A DNA stretch of 41,948 bases from contig JACVQJ010000017.1 of NCBI GenBank assembly GCA_015661075.1, positions 1-41,948 of the forward strand, read 5' to 3'. This DNA is from Parachlamydiales bacterium. GTDB taxonomy: Bacteria; Chlamydiota; Chlamydiia; Chlamydiales; SM23-39. The notes beneath the pieces were generated by a model. It was not told the origin of the DNA. It worked only from the letters and a program-made list of their open reading frames with translations, and searched no databases. The position numbers and the translations under genes are program-made. Positions 41,812-41,948 of this stretch are shown here, piece by piece. How positions within the stretch are numbered: the stretch's first letter is position 1; every line of letters begins with the position of its first letter.

Positions 41812-41879
41812 TCTATGAGCAAGTCATGTCAAGACATTCTTCATGCAATCGCCCTCAGTGTGGCTGGTATTTCATAACA

Positions 41880-41948
41880 GGTTTTCTCTTCTGTGGTTAT
41901 TAGAGAAAAACGCTGAGTTTAAAAGAACTGAGACGCCGAGGCGCTGAG
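41880..41948. repeat. Partial palindromic repeat at the window edge
   Basis: CTGTGGTTATTAGAGAAAAACGCTGAG and GAGACGCCGAGGCGCTGAG resemble the CTGTGGT / GCGCTGAG family of short intergenic repeats. The end is cut off by the window, so structure and limits are unknown. Confidence 0.3.

Overview
The window looks like a chromosomal piece of an environmental (amoeba-associated) chlamydia, of the Waddlia/Simkania/Parachlamydia kind. This is inferred from gene content. It has a cytosolic sensor kinase and sigma-54 activator pair (CtcB/CtcC, AtoS/AtoC type) near recO and a small PD-(D/E)XK-like gene, an order I recall from Chlamydia. It has a MOMP-like outer-membrane protein ending in Phe, a leftover C-terminus of a type III secretion SctQ/CdsQ protein, and an operon containing a KdsB-type CMP-Kdo synthetase. 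No species can be assigned from the sequence alone.

Layout. 1-2728: the end of a dCTP-deaminase-like gene, a P-loop (deoxy)nucleotide-kinase-like gene and an ABC exporter, each overlapping the next by 4 bp. 2760-3800: an MDR oxidoreductase on the minus strand. 3942-8174: a 1410-residue protein with a caspase-like protease, a first STAND-like NTPase, a membrane helix, an NB-ARC NTPase and kinesin-light-chain-type TPRs; this is the most striking gene here. 8320-12248: CYTH protein, SEC-C/TPR protein, RecO and long-form hibernation factor. 12258-12557: a mobile-element remnant. 12560-18582: PD-(D/E)XK-like protein, MORN-like protein, DUF115 protein, CtcC, CtcB and an M15-like lipoprotein. 18645-18728: tRNA-Leu(CAA) with a terminator and a run of hairpins.

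18988-25231 is accessory in character: a small conserved protein, a dinD start fragment, an ABC ATPase with an ABC-permease/M1-peptidase fusion of the kind known from Bacteroidota, an antisense sctQ remnant that supplies the fusion gene's stop codon, a repeated IS21-like end and a DinD protein. 25319-27439 is a three-gene minus-strand operon with a KdsB-type enzyme between two histidine phosphatases. One of those phosphatases carries an in-frame insertion of a palindromic element whose sister copy lies at 12307-12435. 27552-28073 holds two inverted copies of a hairpin MITE around a 38-codon basic ORF.

28101-41477: PAP2-like membrane phosphatase, MOMP-like porin, an unknown coiled-coil protein (possible effector), methyltransferase, two paralogous sulfatase-fold membrane enzymes flanking an exported thioredoxin reductase-thioredoxin fusion, HAD phosphatase, small membrane protein and a second ABC exporter with a clear promoter and operator-like inverted repeat. 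Short palindromic repeats fill most larger intergenic gaps. Many genes overlap by 4 bp (operons) or overlap tail to tail by 19-24 bp, so the genome is compact except where mobile DNA has landed.
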